This document shows positions 48,857 through 56,602 of a stretch of 64,000 nt of DNA, piece after piece. How positions within the stretch are numbered: position 1 is the first letter of the stretch; each line of letters begins with the position of its first letter. This DNA comes from Oscillibacter valericigenes (GTDB lineage: Bacteria; Bacillota; Clostridia; Oscillospirales; Oscillospiraceae). The translations under genes and the position numbers were made by a program. The notes under the pieces were generated by a model that made no database searches, was not told the DNA's origin, and worked only from the letters and a program-made list of their open reading frames with translations. The stretch covers positions 124,001 to 188,000 of the forward strand of contig NZ_JACSNX010000003.1 in the NCBI RefSeq assembly GCF_016902445.1. The letters are read 5' to 3'.

Positions 48857-49522
48857 ATGCTGATGCAAGAGGAAAGAGAACTGGTCGTCGAGTACGGCAA
48901 GAAAATGAGCGCCGATCGCCTGAGCACCGGTACCAGCGGCAATATCAGTATCTACAATGCCGAGAAGGGCCTGATGGCCATCAGCCCCTCCGGTATGGAC
49001 TACTTCTCCACCAAGCCGGAGGACGTGGTCATCACGGACCTGGATGCCAACATCGTGGACGGCAGCCGCAAGCCCTCCAGCGAGTGGGCCCTGCACACCA
49101 CCTTTTACAAGCATAAGCCCCACGCCAGAGCCGTGGTCCACACCCACTCCATGTACTGCACCACGTTCGCCGTACTGGGCCAGCCCATCCGGGCCGTCCA
49201 CTATGTGATCGGCGACGCCGGCGTGGACACGATCCCCTGCGCGCCCTACCGGCTGTTCGGCACGGTGGAGCTGGCGGAGGCCGCCATGGAGGTCTGCGGA
49301 GAGAGCGACGCCGTCCTGCTGGGCAACCACGGCCTGGTGGTCTGCGGCAAGGACATCAAGAGCGCCTACAGCCTGGCCTGCAACATGGAGTATATCGCGG
49401 AGCTGCAGTATCGGGCTATGTGCATCGGCACGCCCAATGTCCTGACGGACGAGCAGATGGCGCAGGTCATGGAGAAGTTCAAGTCCTACGGCCAGCCCAA
49501 CAGCGGCAAGAAGGGCTATTGA
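48857..49522 (+). CDS. Class II aldolase (fuculose-1-P/methylthioribulose-1-P aldolase-like)
   Basis: 221 residues. Zinc aldolase residues are complete: Glu76 (SSEWALH), His95 and His97 (VVHTHSMYC) and His158 (LGNHGLV), with GTSGNISIY and ISPSGMDY binding phosphate. It cleaves a ketose-1-phosphate into DHAP and an aldehyde. With MtnK and MtnA upstream, the predicted substrates are 5-methylthioribulose-1-P (giving methylthioacetaldehyde) or 5-deoxyribulose-1-P (giving acetaldehyde), as in the DHAP shunt. L-fuculose-1-P is the alternative. RBS AGGAGG. Confidence 0.9.
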   Translation: MLMQEERELVVEYGKKMSADRLSTGTSGNISIYNAEKGLMAISPSGMDYFSTKPEDVVITDLDANIVDGSRKPSSEWALHTTFYKHKPHARAVVHTHSMYCTTFAVLGQPIRAVHYVIGDAGVDTIPCAPYRLFGTVELAEAAMEVCGESDAVLLGNHGLVVCGKDIKSAYSLACNMEYIAELQYRAMCIGTPNVLTDEQMAQVMEKFKSYGQPNSGKKGY

Positions 49523-49535
49523 GAGGAAAGCGGCC

Positions 49536-50717
49536 ATGAACGATTTTGACTTTTACAGCCCCACATACTTTGTATTCGGCCGGGGCAGGGAAGCGGAGGC
49601 CGGGACGTATGTGAAGAAGTTCGGCGGCTCCCGGGTGCTGGTGCTCTACGGCGGCCAGTCCGCCAAGAAGTCCGGCCTGCTGGACCGGGTGCTTGCCTCG
49701 CTCACCGGCGCCGGGCTCCACACGGTGGAGCTGGGCGGCGTCAAGCCCAACCCCCGCAGCGGCCTGGTGTATGAGGGCATCGACCTGTGCCGGAAGGAGG
49801 GGATCGACTTCCTGCTGGCCGTGGGCGGCGGCAGCGTCATCGACACCGCCAAGGCCATCGCCATCGGTGTGCCCTACGAGGGCGACTTCTGGGACTTCTT
49901 CTCCGGCAAGGTGCCGGAAAAGGCCCTGCCGGTGGGCACGGTGCTGACCATTGCCGCCTCCGGCAGCGAGGGGTCTCCCGACTCCATCATCACCAATGAG
50001 AAGACCCTGGACAAGAACAGCGCCGAGGCGGACTGCCTGCGGCCCTGCTTCTCCATCCTGGATCCGGCCCTGACGGAGAGCCTGCCGCCCTATCAGACGG
50101 CATGCGGCGTCACGGACATCATGGCCCACGCCTTCGAGCGGTACTTCACCAACACGGAGGACGTGGAGGTGACGGACCGCCTGCTGGAGGGCGTGCTGCT
50201 CACCATGCTCCACGAGGGCCCCCGGGTGATGTCGGATCCCCACGACTACGGAGCCCGGGCCAACATCATGTGGGCGGGCATGGTCTGCCACAACGACATG
50301 ATGGGCGTGGGCCGCAAGCAGGACTGGAACAGCCACCATCTGGAGCATGTGCTCTCCGCCCTGTACGACTGCGCCCACGGCGCGGGCCTGGCGGTGATCA
50401 TGCCCGCCTGGATGCGCTACTGCGCGGACCATCACGACGGCCTCCGCATGGCACAGATGGCGGTGCGGGTGTTCGGCTGCCAGATGGACTTCGCCGATCC
50501 CCGGCGGACGGCGCTGGAGGGCATTGCGGCCTTCCGGGCGTTCCTGAAGTCCATGGGGATGCCCCTGACGTTTGCCGAAATCGGCGCCGATCCGGCGGAC
50601 ATCCCCAAGCTGGTGGAGATGAACCACGTGGGCAACGGCGTCACCGGCGGCTATGTGGGCCTGACCAGCGACGCCATCCGGGAGATCTACGAGATCGCCG
50701 CCGGACTGAGAGACTGA
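49536..50717 (+). CDS. Iron-containing alcohol dehydrogenase
   Basis: 393 residues, 13 bases after the aldolase. The N-terminal SPTYFVFGRGREAEAG and the dinucleotide loop LAVGGGSVIDTAKAIAIG, followed by the metal site with Asp/His in CGVTDIMAHAFERYF and His in SHHLEHVLSALYDCAHGAGLAVI, show a complete group III ADH. It most likely reduces the aldehyde released by the aldolase to the alcohol (2-methylthioethanol, ethanol or propanediol-like), regenerating NAD(P)+. YqhD/butanol-dehydrogenase-like proteins are the nearest type. Confidence 0.9.
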   Translation: MNDFDFYSPTYFVFGRGREAEAGTYVKKFGGSRVLVLYGGQSAKKSGLLDRVLASLTGAGLHTVELGGVKPNPRSGLVYEGIDLCRKEGIDFLLAVGGGSVIDTAKAIAIGVPYEGDFWDFFSGKVPEKALPVGTVLTIAASGSEGSPDSIITNEKTLDKNSAEADCLRPCFSILDPALTESLPPYQTACGVTDIMAHAFERYFTNTEDVEVTDRLLEGVLLTMLHEGPRVMSDPHDYGARANIMWAGMVCHNDMMGVGRKQDWNSHHLEHVLSALYDCAHGAGLAVIMPAWMRYCADHHDGLRMAQMAVRVFGCQMDFADPRRTALEGIAAFRAFLKSMGMPLTFAEIGADPADIPKLVEMNHVGNGVTGGYVGLTSDAIREIYEIAAGLRD

Positions 50718-50771
50718 GACAACAGAAGCAACGAGCGTATTGGAAACATTGGAAAGGCAGGAATCACTACC

Positions 50772-51968
50772 ATGAGCGAACAAAAGAAGCTGGGCTTTGC
50801 CACCCGTCAGATCCACGCCGGCAGGATCGAGAACGCCGCCGGCGCCCTGTGCGCGCCCATTTATCAGACGTCCACCTTCGCCTTCTCCTCCGTGGAGCAG
50901 GGCGGCGCCCGCTTTGCCGGGCAGGAGGATGGATATATCTACACCCGTCTGAGCAACCCCTCTCTGGCCGCGGTGGAGCTGAAGCTGGCTTCTCTGGAAA
51001 ACGGTGAGGCGGCCCTGGTCACCGCCTCCGGCATGGGCGCCATTGCCGCCGCCATCTGGACCTCCGTGGCGGCCGGCGACGAGGTGGTGGCCAGCGACAC
51101 GCTGTACGGCTGCACCTTCTCTCTGCTGAGCCACGGCGTGGCCAAGTTCGGCGTGAAGGCGAACTTTGTGGACATGACCGACATCGCCAACCTGAAGGCC
51201 GCCCTGACGGAGAAGACCAAGGTGGTCTATCTGGAGACCCCCTGCAACCCCACCATGAAGATCGTGGACATCGCCGCAGCGGCCAAGGCCGCCCACGACT
51301 ATAACCCCGACATCCGGGTCATCGTGGACAACACCTTCTGCACGCCGTATCTGCAGCGCCCGCTGGAGCTGGGGGCAGACGTGGTGGTCCACAGCGCCAC
51401 CAAGTATCTCAACGGCCACGGCGACGTGATCGCCGGCGTCATCGTGGGCGAAAAGGCGTTTATCGACGCGTGCCGGGGCTTCGGCCTGAAGGACATGACC
51501 GGTGCCGTCATGAGCCCCTTTGACGCCTTCCTGCTGGCCCGGGGCCTGAAGACCCTGGATATCCGGATGGAGCGCCACTGCGCCAACGCACAGAAGGTGG
51601 CGGCGTTCTTCCACGGCCATCCCGCGGTGGCAAAGGTCTACTATCCCGGCCTGGACGACTTTGAGGGCCATGAGATCGCGGCCAGGCAGATGAAGCTGCC
51701 CGGCGGCATGATGGCCATCGAGCTCAAGTCCGGCCGCGAGGCCACTGCCGCAGCCCTGAACAAGCTGCAGCTGTGCACCATCGCCGTCTCCCTGGGCGAT
51801 GCGGAGACCCTGGTAGAGCATCCCGCCACCATGACCCACTCCACCTACACCGCTGAAGAGCTGAAGGTGGCCGGCATCTCCGAGGGCCTGGTGCGCATCA
51901 GCATCGGCCTGGAGGACCCGGAGGACATCATCGCGGACTTCAAGTCCGTGCTGGATCCGCTGGTGTGA
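50772..51968 (+). CDS. megL: L-methionine gamma-lyase
   Basis: 398 residues, Cys/Met metabolism PLP family. The PLP lysine is Lys211 in VVHSATKYLNGHGDVIAG. The gamma-lyase hallmark cysteine is present at 114 in DTLYGCTFSLLSHG, which cystathionine synthases and sulfhydrylases lack, and Tyr112 stands next to it. The tail THSTYTAEELKVAGISEGLVRISIGLEDPED is as in Pseudomonas MGL. It splits methionine to methanethiol, 2-oxobutyrate and ammonia. As the last gene of the methylthioribose cluster it could reclaim or release methanethiol. O-acetylhomoserine sulfhydrylase is the less likely alternative. Confidence 0.9.
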   Translation: MSEQKKLGFATRQIHAGRIENAAGALCAPIYQTSTFAFSSVEQGGARFAGQEDGYIYTRLSNPSLAAVELKLASLENGEAALVTASGMGAIAAAIWTSVAAGDEVVASDTLYGCTFSLLSHGVAKFGVKANFVDMTDIANLKAALTEKTKVVYLETPCNPTMKIVDIAAAAKAAHDYNPDIRVIVDNTFCTPYLQRPLELGADVVVHSATKYLNGHGDVIAGVIVGEKAFIDACRGFGLKDMTGAVMSPFDAFLLARGLKTLDIRMERHCANAQKVAAFFHGHPAVAKVYYPGLDDFEGHEIAARQMKLPGGMMAIELKSGREATAAALNKLQLCTIAVSLGDAETLVEHPATMTHSTYTAEELKVAGISEGLVRISIGLEDPEDIIADFKSVLDPLV

Positions 51969-51994
51969 GCTGTCCGCCCAGGAAAAAGGAAAAG

Positions 51995-52026
51995 AGCCCC
52001 GCGCCGCAGGCGCGGGGCTTTTTTTT
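51995..52026 (+). terminator. Terminator of the methylthioribose/methionine operon
   Basis: 11-bp perfect stem AGCCCCGCGCC / GGCGCGGGGCT (51995-52005 with 52009-52019), loop GCA, then T7. Confidence 0.92.
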
Positions 52027-52055
52027 GCGGGTCTGAGGGGCTACGGCGGGCGCAG

Positions 52056-52388
52056 TCAGCCGGCGGAACCGGCCTTGTACGCCTCGCCCCAGCTCTGCAT
52101 GGCATCCAGAATGGGCTTGAGGCTGCGGCCCAGGTCCGTCAGGGTGTACTCCACCCGGGGCGGCACCTCCGGATAGACTGTGCGGATCAGCAGACCGCTC
52201 TGCTCCATCTCCCGGAGCTGAGAAGTCAGCACCTTCTGGGACACGTTCCCCACGGACTTTTTCAGCTCGCCGAAGCGTTTCGTCCCCGGCATCAGGTCCC
52301 GGAGGATCAGCACCTTCCACTTGTCGCTGATCAGCGTCAGCGTGGTCTCCACCGGGCAGGCCGGAAGCGTCTTTGCCGCTGCTGCCAT
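52056..52388 (-). CDS. HxlR-family winged-helix regulator
   Basis: 110 residues from the ATG at 52388-52386 (AGGAGGG upstream). DUF24 core: CPVETTLTLISDKWKVLILRDLMPGTKRFGELKKSVGNVSQKVLTSQLREMEQSGLLIRTVYPEVPPRVEYTLTDLGRSL, the complete family fold. Cys12 at the start of the core is the conserved thiol used by YodB/HypR-like members to sense electrophiles or disulfide stress. The divergent LysM-NTF2 gene and the next gene share a promoter layout with GGTAAC palindromes, the best candidate targets. Confidence 0.92.
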   Translation of the reverse strand: MAAAAKTLPACPVETTLTLISDKWKVLILRDLMPGTKRFGELKKSVGNVSQKVLTSQLREMEQSGLLIRTVYPEVPPRVEYTLTDLGRSLKPILDAMQSWGEAYKAGSAG

Positions 52389-52430
52389 CAAACATCCCTC
52401 CTGACGGTTTCTTTTTGGTAGTATATCCTG

Positions 52431-52460
52431 ATTTTACTGTACCGCCCTGTGGGGCGTCAA
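52431..52460 (-). promoter_or_regulatory. Promoter of the HxlR gene
   Basis: Minus strand TTGACG (52460-52455), 18-base spacer, TAAAAT (52436-52431). GGTAC and GGTAGTA half-sites flank the -10, possibly for autoregulation. Confidence 0.6.
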
Positions 52461-52543
52461 GTGCAAAGCGCAGCGATTTGAAAAAAATTCCGGGCAGGGG
52501 AAGGGGCCTCCAAAGCCTTGAAACGGCCCGATCGTTTCTTGCT

Positions 52544-52625
52544 GGTAACTGCCAAAAAGTTACCGGTCGGTACCTATCCTACAAAATTGTGCGTACTTTT
52601 CAAGAGGATTTATTTGGGCTATGAT
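52544..52625 (+). promoter_or_regulatory. Shared promoter-operator module, copy 1
   Basis: GGTAAC (52544-52549), the near-palindrome GTTACC-N4-GGTACC (52559-52574), then ATTGTGCGTACTTT (52586-52599) touching a -35 TTTTCA (52597-52602), 17-base spacer, TATGAT (52620-52625). The same elements at the same spacing lie before the PNPOx gene. Confidence 0.7.
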
Positions 52626-52682
52626 GCAGTCACAAGGACGGGGAACGCCCCGCCGAACAACATCTCAAAGGAGAAATGCATC

Positions 52683-53345
52683 ATGAAGCACACCAAGAAG
52701 ATCTGCGCCCTGTCCGTAACGGCTGCCCTGTCCCTGGCCCTGGCTGCTCCCGCCGCAGCGGCGGACTACACCGTCCAGCGGGGCGACTCATTGTGGAAGA
52801 TCGCCCGGGAACAGCTGGGAGACGGCACCCGCTGGGGCGAGCTCTATGCTGCCAACCGGGATACCGTCCGCGATCCCAGCCTGATCTACGCCGGCCAGGT
52901 GCTGAAGATCCCCGGCAGCGGGGAGGGGACCACCCCGTCCGCGCCTGCGGAGGAGACCATGCCCGCCGTGGAGTCCATGACCCGGACGGAAAAGGCTCTG
53001 GCCCTCATCCGTACCTTCGCCACCGGCGACACCGAGACCGCCGCCCGCCTGCTGGACGAGAACTACATCCAGCACAACACCGCCATCGCCGACGGCGTAT
53101 CCGGCCTGAACGCCGCCTTGTCCGCCCTGGCCCAGCAGGGCATCCAGATGGTCTACGACGAGACCCACCTGGTGCTGGCCCAGGGAAACTACGTCCTGGC
53201 GGTGAGCGAGGGCACCTACGGCGGCGCACCTACCAGCTACTACGACCTGTGGCGGGTGGAGAACGGCAAGATCGCCGAGCACTGGGACGTGATGGAGACC
53301 ATCGCCGACCCGTCCACCTGGCAGAACGACAACGGCAAGTTCTGA
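52683..53345 (+). CDS. Exported LysM protein with NTF2/SnoaL-like domain
   Basis: 220 residues from the ATG at 52683 (AAGGAGA upstream). A signal peptide (about 1-27, ending AAPAAAA) is followed by one LysM module (about 28-75: YTVQRGDSLWKIAREQLGDGTRWGELYAANRDTV with GQVLKIP), a Pro/Glu/Thr linker and a SnoaL/NTF2-like domain (about 88-218: ALALIRTFATGDTETAARLLDENYIQHNTAIADG, then YYDLWRVENGKIAEHWDVME). LysM would attach it to peptidoglycan; the SnoaL-like part binds or transforms a small hydrophobic molecule. This fusion is unusual. It lies under the HxlR-linked promoter. Confidence 0.85.
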   Translation: MKHTKKICALSVTAALSLALAAPAAAADYTVQRGDSLWKIAREQLGDGTRWGELYAANRDTVRDPSLIYAGQVLKIPGSGEGTTPSAPAEETMPAVESMTRTEKALALIRTFATGDTETAARLLDENYIQHNTAIADGVSGLNAALSALAQQGIQMVYDETHLVLAQGNYVLAVSEGTYGGAPTSYYDLWRVENGKIAEHWDVMETIADPSTWQNDNGKF

Positions 53346-53355
53346 CAGACCCACC

Positions 53356-53422
53356 GTTACCGGCAGGTAACTATACCACAGTATTGTGCGTACTTTACGG
53401 CAGACGCCGCCAGCGTTACCAT
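53356..53422 (+). promoter_or_regulatory. Shared promoter-operator module, copy 2
   Basis: Perfect palindrome GTTACC-N4-GGTAAC (53356-53371), then exactly as in copy 1 the 14-mer ATTGTGCGTACTTT (53383-53396) beginning 27 bases after the box start, a -35 TTTACG (53394-53399), 17-base spacer and TACCAT (53417-53422). Confidence 0.7.
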
Positions 53423-53459
53423 AGAGCCAGCAAAACGGAGTCACGAAAGGGTGTTTATC

Positions 53460-54071
53460 ATGAATGAAAAGGCAAAGAAGTACGTGGACCTGTTCCGCCA
53501 GGTGAAGATCGCCACCGCCGCCACGGTGGACGCAGAAGGCCATCCTCAGGCCCGGATCATCAACGTGATGCTGGCGGAGGACGACGGCATGTACATCGTC
53601 ACCGCCAAGGGCAAGCCCTTCTACAAGCAGCTGGTGGAGACCGGCGAGATCGCCCTGGCCGCCATGTGCCCGGACTGCCAGTCCCTGAAATTCACCGGCA
53701 GGCTGCGGGTAGCGGACAAGGCCTGGGTGGACAAGGTCTTTGAGCAGAACCCCGGCATGAATGAGGTCTATCCCGGCGAGAGCCGCTATATCCTGGACGC
53801 CTTTCACATCTACCAGGGCCACGGGGAGTGGTTCGATCTGCTCCACTATCCCATCTCCCGGGAGACCTTCGCCTATGGCGGAGACGAGGAGGAGCACAAC
53901 GGCTTCGAGATCACGGACAGCTGCATCGGCTGCGGCGCCTGCGCCCAGGCCTGCCCCCAGCAGTGCATCGTTCCGGGCTCGCCCTACCAGATCCACTGGG
54001 AGCACTGCCTCCAGTGCGGCCGGTGCGTGGAGCACTGCCCGGCGGACGCCATCCGCCGTCTGCATCCGTAA
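53460..54071 (+). CDS. PNPOx-like flavin protein fused to a 2x[4Fe-4S] ferredoxin
   Basis: 203 residues from the ATG at 53460 (AAAGGG upstream). The N-terminal split-barrel (about 5-120) has FRQVKIATAATVDAEGHPQARIINVMLAEDDGMYIVTAKGKPFYKQL, as in pyridoxamine-phosphate-oxidase-like FMN reductases. The C-terminus (about 150-200) carries CIGCGACAQACPQQC and CLQCGRCVEHCP, two complete 4Fe-4S motifs. It probably passes electrons between ferredoxin and an FMN-bound substrate. Its shared promoter with the LysM protein suggests a common stress regulon. Confidence 0.88.
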   Translation: MNEKAKKYVDLFRQVKIATAATVDAEGHPQARIINVMLAEDDGMYIVTAKGKPFYKQLVETGEIALAAMCPDCQSLKFTGRLRVADKAWVDKVFEQNPGMNEVYPGESRYILDAFHIYQGHGEWFDLLHYPISRETFAYGGDEEEHNGFEITDSCIGCGACAQACPQQCIVPGSPYQIHWEHCLQCGRCVEHCPADAIRRLHP

Positions 54072-54077
54072 CCCATA

Positions 54078-54719
54078 ATGGAACTTCTGCGGGAAATTTT
54101 CACCCTGTACGGGGAGCGGGCGGACTGGTTTGGAGAGCTGCTGCTGGCCCACATGGGCCTGGCCCTGGCCGCCATCGCCATGTCCGGCACCATCGGCCTG
54201 CTGGCGGGGATCTGGATCGCCCAGCATCCCCGCTTCGCCCCGCCGGTGATGGGGGTGTGCAATGTGCTCTACACCATCCCCGCCATCTCCCTGCTGGGGA
54301 TCCTGATCCCCTTCACCGGGATCGGCAACCGGACCGCCGTCATCGCCCTGACCCTCTACGGCATCATGCCCATGGTCCGCAACACCTATGTGGGCCTCAC
54401 CTCCCTGGACCCGGACATCCTGGAGGCCGCGGAGGGCATGGGCAGCACCCGGATGCAAGCCCTGTTCCGGGTGAAGCTGCCCATGGCCGCCGGGGTGATC
54501 CTGGCGGGCGTGCGGAACATGGTGGTCATGACCATCTCCGTGGCGGGCATCGCCTCCTTCGTGGGGGCGGGCGGCCTGGGGGTGGCCATCTACCGGGGCA
54601 TCACCATCTACAACCCGGCCATGACGGCGGCAGGCAGCATCCTGATCGCCCTGCTGGCCATCGTCTGCGACCTGGCGCTGGGGGCGCTGGAACGCTATTT
54701 CAAAAAGAGAGGATCCTGA
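54078..54719 (+). CDS. Opu-type ABC importer permease
   Basis: 213 residues, 6 bases after the PNPOx gene, with about five membrane segments. The EAA-loop motif LDPDILEAAEGMGSTRMQALFRVKLPMAAGVI and LYGIMPMVRNTYVGL match OpuCB/OpuBB/YehW permeases. A single permease acts as homodimer with the ATPase and binding protein encoded after it. Substrates of the family are quaternary amines such as glycine betaine, choline and carnitine. Close linkage to a redox protein gene is noted but unexplained. Confidence 0.9.
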   Translation: MELLREIFTLYGERADWFGELLLAHMGLALAAIAMSGTIGLLAGIWIAQHPRFAPPVMGVCNVLYTIPAISLLGILIPFTGIGNRTAVIALTLYGIMPMVRNTYVGLTSLDPDILEAAEGMGSTRMQALFRVKLPMAAGVILAGVRNMVVMTISVAGIASFVGAGGLGVAIYRGITIYNPAMTAAGSILIALLAIVCDLALGALERYFKKRGS

Positions 54720-54722
54720 ACC

Positions 54723-55661
54723 ATGAAATGTTTCAAACGGCTGCTCTCCGCCGGGCTGGCCCTGGCCATGACGCTGACCCTGGCCGCCTGCGGCACCACT
54801 TCTGGTGAGAACGCCGGCCAGGACACCGCCTCCAGCGAGCCGGTGCGCATCGCCACAAAACCCATGACCGAGCAGTACATCCTGGGGGAGATGCTGGGCC
54901 TTCTCATTGAGCAGGCCGGCTACGACGTGGAGATCACCAAGGGTGTGGGCGGCGGCACCAGCAACATCCAGCCCGCCATGGAGGCAGGGGAGTTTGACCT
55001 GTACCCGGAGTACACCTCCAGCGGCTGGGTGCTGGTGCTGGACCACCAGGCCGAGGGCGTGGACGATGAAGCGATGTTCACCCAGCTGCAAGAGGAGTAT
55101 GAGGAGAACTTCGGCATGACCTGGGTGGGCATGTACGGCTTCAACAACACCTTCACCGTGGCGGTCCGGGGCGACATCGCGGAGCAGTATGGCCTGGAGG
55201 ACACCAGCGACCTGGCGGCGGTAGCCGGGGAGCTGACCTTCGGCGGCAACCCGGACTACATCGAGCGGGAGGACGGCTTCGGCGCCCTGTGTCAGACCTA
55301 CGGCCTGGAGTTCGGCGACGTGGTGGACATCGACATCGGCCTGAAGTATCAGGCCCTGGCCGGCGGCGACATCGACGTGACCAACGCCTTCACCACCGAT
55401 GCCCAGCTGGCAAACCCCGACACAGACCTGGTGACCCTGGCGGACGACAAGCACCTGCAGGTGAACTACTTCTGCTCCACCGTGGTGCGGCAGGACGCCC
55501 TGGAGAAATTCCCCAGCCTGGAGGACGTGCTGCTGCAGATGGACGGCATTCTCACCGATCAGGAGATGGCCTCCCTGAACTACCAGGTGGAGGTGGAGGG
55601 CCTGGACGAGCAGGACGTGGCCCGGGACTTCCTGACCCAGAAGGGCCTGCTGGAGGCGTGA
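54723..55661 (+). CDS. Osmoprotectant-type substrate-binding lipoprotein (OpuAC-like)
   Basis: 312 residues. A lipoprotein signal with lipobox LAAC (Cys about residue 21) is followed by a Ser/Gly linker and the periplasmic-binding-like domain (about 38-310): RIATKPMTEQYILGEMLGLLIEQAGYDVEITKGVGGGTSNIQPAMEAGEFDLYPEYTSSGW, which is the start of the OpuCC/YehZ type with the TGT/GGTS and YPEYT blocks. Aromatic residues for a choline-type cage are likely in WVLVLD and YFCSTV. It captures a quaternary amine for the permease. RBS AGAGGAT. Confidence 0.9.
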   Translation: MKCFKRLLSAGLALAMTLTLAACGTTSGENAGQDTASSEPVRIATKPMTEQYILGEMLGLLIEQAGYDVEITKGVGGGTSNIQPAMEAGEFDLYPEYTSSGWVLVLDHQAEGVDDEAMFTQLQEEYEENFGMTWVGMYGFNNTFTVAVRGDIAEQYGLEDTSDLAAVAGELTFGGNPDYIEREDGFGALCQTYGLEFGDVVDIDIGLKYQALAGGDIDVTNAFTTDAQLANPDTDLVTLADDKHLQVNYFCSTVVRQDALEKFPSLEDVLLQMDGILTDQEMASLNYQVEVEGLDEQDVARDFLTQKGLLEA

Positions 55662-55662
55662 C

Positions 55663-56442
55663 ATGGCGGAGCCCATCATCCGGTTTGAAGGAGTCTCCAA
55701 GTCCTATGGAGGACAGCCGGCCTTAAAGAACTTCTCCCTAGACGTGCTGCCCGGCGAGCTCCTGACCATCATCGGCCGGTCCGGCTGCGGCAAGACCACG
55801 GCGCTGAAGCTGGTCAACAGCCTCATCACGCCGGATGCGGGCCGGGTCCTGGTCCAGGGGGAGGACGTGGCCAAGACGGACCCGGTGGCACTGCGCCGCC
55901 GCATCGGCTACGCCATCCAGAGCGTGGGCCTGTTTCCCCATATGACGGTGGAGAAGAACATCGCCTATGTGCCCGCCATTTCCCATCTGGAGGGGTGGAA
56001 GGGCCCGGCGCGGCGGGAGCGGGTGAGCGCCCTGCTGCGGCAGGTGGGGCTGGACCCGGCCCTGGCAGACCGGTACCCCCGGGCCCTCTCCGGCGGCCAG
56101 CGCCAGCGGGTGGGCATTGCCCGGGCCCTGGCGGCGGGGCCGGAGATCCTGCTAATGGACGAGCCCTTCGGCGCGGTGGACGAGATCACCCGGGGCCAGC
56201 TGCAGGAGGAGATCCTTCGGATCCACCGGGAGAGCGGCATCACCATCCTGTTCGTGACCCACGACATCGCCGAGGCCCTGAAGCTGGGCACCCACACCCT
56301 GGTCATCGACAAAGGAACCGTACAGCAGTGTGCCCAGCCGGAGGAGATCCTGCGCCATCCCGCCACGGACTTTGTGCGGGAGCTGGTGGAGCCCCAGCGG
56401 CGGAGAGACTCGATTCTACAGCGGCGACGTCTTCCGCTGTGA
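55663..56442 (+). CDS. Opu-type ABC importer ATP-binding protein
   Basis: 259 residues, 1 base after the binding-protein gene. Walker A GRSGCGKTT (about 37-45), Q-loop YAIQSVGLFPHMTVEKN, signature LSGGQRQRVGIARAL, Walker B ILLMDEPFGAVDEITR, and H-loop THD. The pattern QSVGLFPHMTV and DEPFGAVDEITRGQLQ is OpuCA/OpuBA/ProV-type. There is no CBS-domain tail, unlike the longest OpuCA forms, so osmotic gating through CBS pairs is unlikely. A terminator follows after about 100 bases. Confidence 0.92.
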   Translation: MAEPIIRFEGVSKSYGGQPALKNFSLDVLPGELLTIIGRSGCGKTTALKLVNSLITPDAGRVLVQGEDVAKTDPVALRRRIGYAIQSVGLFPHMTVEKNIAYVPAISHLEGWKGPARRERVSALLRQVGLDPALADRYPRALSGGQRQRVGIARALAAGPEILLMDEPFGAVDEITRGQLQEEILRIHRESGITILFVTHDIAEALKLGTHTLVIDKGTVQQCAQPEEILRHPATDFVRELVEPQRRRDSILQRRRLPL

Positions 56443-56540
56443 GCTGCGGCTGCCGTCCGCTCCGGCTGGGGCAGGCGGCGCGGCGTGAGAAACGATGCGG
56501 AGCGCAGATCCGCACATGCAGCGGCAGCCGTCAGCATGGA

Positions 56541-56578
56541 AAAAGCGTGGACATCCGGGGAGATGTCCACGCTTTTCC
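56541..56578. terminator. Bidirectional terminator after the Opu operon
   Basis: 15-bp perfect stem (56541-56555 with 56562-56576) with a six-base loop and A4/T4 outer ends, between convergent operons. Confidence 0.88.
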
Positions 56579-56602
56579 GCTGCCGGGGGTCCGGTATCTG
56601 CC

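Noticed and set aside
50772-51968. O-acetylhomoserine sulfhydrylase (MetY)
   Set aside because: The YGCTF cysteine at 114 and the overall pattern match methionine gamma-lyase better; MetY lacks this cysteine.
52788-55700. Minus-strand open frame of about 970 codons
   Set aside because: It is antisense to five well-recognised genes (LysM, PNPOx, Opu permease, binding protein) and has His/Gly/Gln-rich composition typical of GC-rich shadow frames.
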